Assembly: GCA_014796735.1 (NCBI GenBank)
Contig: JAAVIG010000101.1
Coordinates: forward strand, 1-8,952
Length of the DNA: 8,952 nt
Direction of reading: 5' to 3'
Source of the DNA: Oscillospiraceae bacterium
GTDB taxonomy: Bacteria; Bacillota; Clostridia; Oscillospirales; Ruminococcaceae
Part shown: positions 5,476 to 8,952 of the stretch, one piece after another
Layout of the letters: every line of letters begins with the position of its first letter
Position numbering within the stretch: position 1 is the stretch's first letter
The notes under the pieces: generated by a model
What the model was told of the DNA's origin: nothing
Database searches by the model: none
What the model saw: the letters and a program-made list of their open reading frames with translations, nothing else
Made by a program: the position numbers and the translations under genes

Positions 5476-6630
5476 ATGAATAATTTTATTTATGAAAACA
5501 AGACAAAGGTATATTTCGGCAAGGGCGGCGTTAAGGAATATCTTGCCAGTCTGCTGAAAAATTACAACACCATTATGCTGGCTTATGGCGGCGGCTCAAT
5601 CAAGAAAAACAGCATTTATGATGAAATTATCGGTATATTAAATTCCGCAGAAAAAACTGTTGTGGAATTTTCGGGAATTATGCCGAACCCGACTTATGCT
5701 AAGGTACAGGAGGGCGCAAGGATAGCCCGTGAAAGTAATGTGGATTTTATTCTCGCAGTGGGCGGCGGTTCGGTCATTGACTGCTGCAAGATAGTTTCCG
5801 CACAGGCTAAAACCGATGAGGATATTTGGGAAAACGAGATCGTCAAGAAGAAATATCCCGCCGAATTTATTCCAATGGGCGCAGTAGTAACAGCTTCGGG
5901 AACAGGCTCGGAGATGAATGCGGGTGCGGTGATCACCAACGAGGAGAAAAAAATAAAGTGCGGAATTTTCGGAGCGCAAGCGGATTTTGCTTTTCTCGAC
6001 CCGACTTACACCATGAGCGTTCCATTTGAACAGGTTATGTCGGGAGCTTTTGATACTTTGAGCCACGCAATGGAAACATATTTCGGGAAACCCTCTGACA
6101 ATAATCTTTCCGATGATATAAACGAAGCGGTAATGCGCAGTGTAATCAGCAACATGCGCATTCTGCTTACCGACCGGGAGAATTATAACGCTCGGAGTGA
6201 GCTGATGTGGGCAAGCTCAATGGCGGAGAATGGCATTCTCAAAATTGGCAAGATCACGGATTTTCAGGCTCACCAAATCGAACATCAGCTTGGGGCATAT
6301 ACCGACTGCAATCACGGAAAAGGCCTGGCGGTAATTCACCCCGTTTTATACCGTCATATTTACAAGGACGGCTTGGACAGATTTGCGAGATTTGCCAAAA
6401 ATGTTTGGGGCATAAGCAGCAAGGCTTCAGATGAGGAAACGGCTCTTGCGGGTATCAATACGCTTGAAAAATTCATTAAAGAGGTCGGTCTGCCCACAAC
6501 ATTTTCGCAAATGGGAATACCCGAAAGCACCGATTTCAAAGCTATTGCGGATTCCACAAACATTACGGCGGGCTGTTGCAAAAAGCTGACCCATGAGGAA
6601 ATCTTGGATATCCTTAAAGAATGTCTTTAA
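5476..6630 (+). CDS. Iron-dependent alcohol dehydrogenase (YqhD/butanol dehydrogenase type)
   Basis: This is a 384-residue cytoplasmic group III (iron-containing) alcohol dehydrogenase of normal family length, starting NNFIYENKTKVYFGKG as these proteins do. The nucleotide-binding part shows GGGSIKKNS (38-46), GGGSVIDCCK (96-105) and TASGTGSEMN (139-148). The metal site is complete: Asp193 and His197 (FDTLSHAME), His266 (AHQIEH) and His280 (CNHGKG), with the same spacing as YqhD. GGGS followed by two Lys in the first loop favours NADPH. It would reduce aldehydes, such as butyraldehyde or short toxic aldehydes, to alcohols. It follows a gap with two hairpins and a candidate promoter, and is followed 21 bases later by a flavodoxin lipoprotein. 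Substrate and direction in vivo are not shown by the sequence. Confidence 0.93.
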   Translation: MNNFIYENKTKVYFGKGGVKEYLASLLKNYNTIMLAYGGGSIKKNSIYDEIIGILNSAEKTVVEFSGIMPNPTYAKVQEGARIARESNVDFILAVGGGSVIDCCKIVSAQAKTDEDIWENEIVKKKYPAEFIPMGAVVTASGTGSEMNAGAVITNEEKKIKCGIFGAQADFAFLDPTYTMSVPFEQVMSGAFDTLSHAMETYFGKPSDNNLSDDINEAVMRSVISNMRILLTDRENYNARSELMWASSMAENGILKIGKITDFQAHQIEHQLGAYTDCNHGKGLAVIHPVLYRHIYKDGLDRFARFAKNVWGISSKASDEETALAGINTLEKFIKEVGLPTTFSQMGIPESTDFKAIADSTNITAGCCKKLTHEEILDILKECL

Positions 6631-6651
6631 AAATAAGGAGGTTTTTGAATT

Positions 6652-7368
6652 ATGAAAAAAATCTGTGCATTATTTGCAAGTTTAGCATTAGCTTTGTGTT
6701 TGACAGGGTGCAATAACAATGAAATATCCGATCCTGCGCCTATTCAGAGCAGTTCAACCACAAACAGCTCATCGGAAACATCTTCTATAAGTGAAGAAAG
6801 TTTCGTTTCGGGAGATGCTTCCGAAAGCGTTTCCGCCGAATCGGGTCAAACGGAACAAAACAGCACCGATCCCACACCTGCGGTCGATGAGGACAAAACA
6901 CTGGTGGTTTATTTCACATGGTCCTCCAACACAGCGGGAATGGCTGAAACTATCGCCGCTTTGACAGGCGGGGACACCTTTGAGATCATTCCCGTAAGTC
7001 CGTACCCCACGGAATACACCCCCTGCACCGAGGTGGCTCTTGAAGAACGTGACAATAATGCCCGTCCTGCTATAAAAGACCTACCCGATTCTGTTTCCCA
7101 ATATGATAATATAATTATTGGATATCCGATCTGGTGGCACACTGCTCCCATGATAATCGGTACATTTTTGGAGAATTACGATCTGACGGGAATTGACATT
7201 TATCCCTTTACTCAGTCGGCATCTATGGACGAGGAGCAGTTTGAACAGTCGATGGATTTCGTTCGCAGCTGTTCGGGAAATGGAACAGTGCATGACGGTC
7301 TGTTCGCCAAGCACTCCGATACCGCAGCAATAACAAGCTATCTTGAACAAAACGAGCTTACAAAGTAG
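6652..7368 (+). CDS. Flavodoxin-like lipoprotein 2
   Basis: This is a 238-residue protein with a lipoprotein signal peptide (lipobox CLTGC, Cys20) and a long Ser/Thr/Glu-rich linker (about 23-80). A flavodoxin-type domain spans 82-238. Unlike the other two flavodoxin domains in this window, it has a compact FMN phosphate loop with no insert: VVYFTWSSNTAGMAETIA, with Thr89-Thr94 as the TWSSNT phosphate clamp. TGGDTFEI (105-112) and the flavin-side loop GYPIWWHTAP (157-166) follow. It is expected to be anchored outside the membrane and to bind FMN. It has a full AAGGAGG ribosome site (6635-6641) and the next gene begins 7 bases after its stop, so it is probably co-transcribed with the alcohol dehydrogenase and the fusion gene. 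The electron donor is unknown. Confidence 0.87.
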   Translation: MKKICALFASLALALCLTGCNNNEISDPAPIQSSSTTNSSSETSSISEESFVSGDASESVSAESGQTEQNSTDPTPAVDEDKTLVVYFTWSSNTAGMAETIAALTGGDTFEIIPVSPYPTEYTPCTEVALEERDNNARPAIKDLPDSVSQYDNIIIGYPIWWHTAPMIIGTFLENYDLTGIDIYPFTQSASMDEEQFEQSMDFVRSCSGNGTVHDGLFAKHSDTAAITSYLEQNELTK

Positions 7369-7372
7369 GTGA
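7367..7372 (+). promoter_or_regulatory. Weak ribosome site overlapping the previous stop
   Basis: AGGTGA at 7367-7372 is the only purine-rich stretch before ATG 7376. It is poorer than every other site in this window and includes the stop of the upstream flavodoxin gene. Translation of the fusion gene therefore probably depends on ribosomes finishing the upstream gene. Confidence 0.5.
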
Positions 7373-7375
7373 CTT

Positions 7376-8929
7376 ATGAAGAAATTTACTGCAATTATTC
7401 TTGCAGCCTTATTGTTTTGCACCGGCTGCTCCGATAGTAATTCGGACAGGAATACACATATTTCTTCCGATAACGGCTCTTTGACTTCAAATTCAAGACC
7501 CAACCATAATCAAGCGGCTGCACCGCCCTCCGAAAATGGAAATTCACGGGTTCTAATTGCATATTTCACCGTTCCTGAGGACGATGTTGATACAGTTGCG
7601 AGAGCAAGCGTTGTGGTCAAGGACGGTGAAAAATTCGGCAACACCGAATATGTTGCACACATAATTCAACAAACCGTTGGCGGCGATATGTTTCCCATTG
7701 AAGCAGTTCGGGAATATACCCACGATCATGACGCTCTTACCGACTTTGCCGCCGATGAAAAGGCAGAGGGCACACGTCCCGAATTGAAGAACCACATTGA
7801 CGACATATCAAAATATGACACGATCATTCTCGGTTATCCCAATTGGTGGGGTGATCTGCCGATGCCCGTGTATACATTTTTGGAGGAATACGATTTTGGT
7901 GCAAAGACGATAATCCCCTTTGTAACTCATGGTGGCAGCGGACTTTCCAAAACAAAGAAAACAATTTCCGATCTGCAGCCCGGAGCATTCGTAAGTGATG
8001 ATGCTCTGAATTTGTCAAGGAATGATATTCTCGGAAATGAGGACACCATTACGGAGTGGGCGAAAAGCCTTGATATAAACACCTCCGCTCCGCTTTTGGC
8101 AGCTCCCTCGGCTGACGGAAATACGGTTCTTAACGCAGCGGCAGACCCTCATAATTCTCAAACATTGTATCTTTGGGAGGAGGGCAACGCACCTGCCACA
8201 ACCGAATATATTGTAAATAACGGAAATTACTTTGACGACCCAGACTTTCGACCTTATGTAGTGACTTTTCCTGTTCCCGAGGGTACGGAAGTCAAGGGCG
8301 CAGTGCTTATCTGTGCAGGCGGAGCCTTTCAATTCCGAAGCGATCACCCCGAAGGAACGCCTGTGGCGGAGAAATTGAGCAAGCTCGGATATCAGAGCTT
8401 TGTGGTAAATTACCGTTTGCGCCCATATACGCAGGAAGAGGGTGCGCTTGATCTTGCACGTGCAGTGCGGTTTGTGAGGAAAAATGCCGATGTATACGGA
8501 ATTGATGAAAAGGACATCGCAGTTATGGGATTTTCGGCAGGTGGTATTCTTGCAGGTGAAATGCTGTTGAATTATGACAGCTTAGTAAACGGAACTGCCC
8601 TTGATCCAAGCTATGTTACCGATTCCTTGGACGACATTTCGGCAGACGCAGGTGCAGACGGAATGATCTATTCATTTTATGGGCGACTAAGCGTGGCTTC
8701 CACCGACAGTGATAAATTTGCGCAGTCCGATCTTCCGCCAACATATTTTTGCTATGGCACAAGAGATCCTTTTGTGCGGCAGTTTGAACTGAATGTTGGG
8801 GCTCTCCGCAAGGCTGATGTTTCTGTAGAAGTGAATGTGTTGGAGGACGCTCCCCACGGCTATGGATATACCCAAGATTGGATACCTGCTTATGGGGATT
8901 GGTTAGAAAATATATTCAAAAATAATTAA
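7376..8929 (+). CDS. Flavodoxin-alpha/beta-hydrolase fusion lipoprotein
   Basis: This is a 517-residue protein with two complete-looking domains behind one lipoprotein signal (lipobox FCTGC, Cys18). A short Ser/Asn-rich linker runs to about residue 55. Residues 57-235 are flavodoxin-like: RVLIAYFT, an insert in the phosphate-loop region (DTVARASVVVKDG), FGNTEYVA, VGGDMFPI, GYPNWWGDLP (153-162) and IIPFVTHGGSGLS. A linker (about 236-250) joins an alpha/beta-hydrolase domain to the C-terminus: LICAGGAF (311-318), FVVNYRLRP (342-350), MGFSAGG (384-390) with Ser387, YGTRDPF with Asp464, and APHGYG with His494. Both halves keep their key motifs, so each may be active at the outer membrane face. 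The halves are paralogous to the separate products of 2809-3558 and 4286-5353. No stop or frameshift separates them. The substrate is unknown. Confidence 0.87.
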   Translation: MKKFTAIILAALLFCTGCSDSNSDRNTHISSDNGSLTSNSRPNHNQAAAPPSENGNSRVLIAYFTVPEDDVDTVARASVVVKDGEKFGNTEYVAHIIQQTVGGDMFPIEAVREYTHDHDALTDFAADEKAEGTRPELKNHIDDISKYDTIILGYPNWWGDLPMPVYTFLEEYDFGAKTIIPFVTHGGSGLSKTKKTISDLQPGAFVSDDALNLSRNDILGNEDTITEWAKSLDINTSAPLLAAPSADGNTVLNAAADPHNSQTLYLWEEGNAPATTEYIVNNGNYFDDPDFRPYVVTFPVPEGTEVKGAVLICAGGAFQFRSDHPEGTPVAEKLSKLGYQSFVVNYRLRPYTQEEGALDLARAVRFVRKNADVYGIDEKDIAVMGFSAGGILAGEMLLNYDSLVNGTALDPSYVTDSLDDISADAGADGMIYSFYGRLSVASTDSDKFAQSDLPPTYFCYGTRDPFVRQFELNVGALRKADVSVEVNVLEDAPHGYGYTQDWIPAYGDWLENIFKNN

Positions 8930-8942
8930 GGAGAATAACTAA

Positions 8943-8952
8943 ATGAACAGAC
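8943..8952 (+). CDS. Start of a further gene (truncated by window end)
   Basis: ATG AAC AGA and one further base are visible, preceded by AAGGAG (8928-8933) at a 9-base spacing that overlaps the previous stop. The operon therefore continues downstream. Nothing can be said about the product. Confidence 0.55.

Noticed and set aside
8030..8130. Possible missed gene boundary between flavodoxin and hydrolase halves of the fusion
   Set aside because: The frame is continuous across the linker, and I saw no ribosome site followed by a signal peptide at the junction, so a single fused product is the simplest reading.

Overview
The window is a run of co-directional genes, all on the + strand and closely packed: gaps of 7 to 122 bases and one ATGA start/stop overlap. 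Base composition is moderate by eye. Shine-Dalgarno sites are strong (AAGGAG/GGAGG). Short lipoprotein signal peptides (MKK...LTGC) are followed by Ser/Thr/Glu-rich linkers. Together these suggest a low-to-mid GC anaerobic Clostridia-type Firmicute, and the linker style and the CE1-like esterase resemble gut or rumen Ruminococcus/Oscillospiraceae. That placement is inference; no rRNA or other marker gene is present.

Layout. 2-832: 3' part of a CE1/esterase-D-type esterase. 859-1806: a lipoprotein esterase. 1807-1900: a regulatory gap with an 8-bp inverted repeat and a TATAAT box. 1901-2743: an NADPH-type aldo/keto reductase. A GC-rich hairpin lies at about 2753-2781. 2809-3558: a flavodoxin-like lipoprotein. 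3582-4289: a DUF4405 membrane protein, probably a b-type cytochrome. 4286-5353: an alpha/beta-hydrolase lipoprotein. 5354-5475: a gap with two strong adjacent hairpins and a TATAAT box. 5476-6630: an iron-dependent alcohol dehydrogenase of the YqhD/BDH type. 6652-7368: a second flavodoxin lipoprotein. 7376-8929: a third lipoprotein, in which a flavodoxin-like domain is fused to an alpha/beta-hydrolase domain. 8943-8952: the first codons of a further gene.

How the parts may fit. Five of the eight near-complete products carry a lipobox and should sit on the outer face of the membrane: three flavodoxin-type domains and three hydrolase domains in five proteins. A multi-His membrane protein lies between a flavodoxin and a hydrolase. 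Two cytoplasmic carbonyl reductases (AKR and YqhD-like ADH) are interspersed. The arrangement suggests surface ester cleavage coupled to, or at least co-expressed with, extracytoplasmic flavin redox chemistry, with reduction of the resulting or accompanying aldehydes inside the cell. The fusion protein is a 'Rosetta stone' for linking the separate flavodoxin and hydrolase of the same cluster. Each family is known; the combination and the fusion are the points of novelty. No CRISPR array, tRNA, rRNA or transposase was seen.
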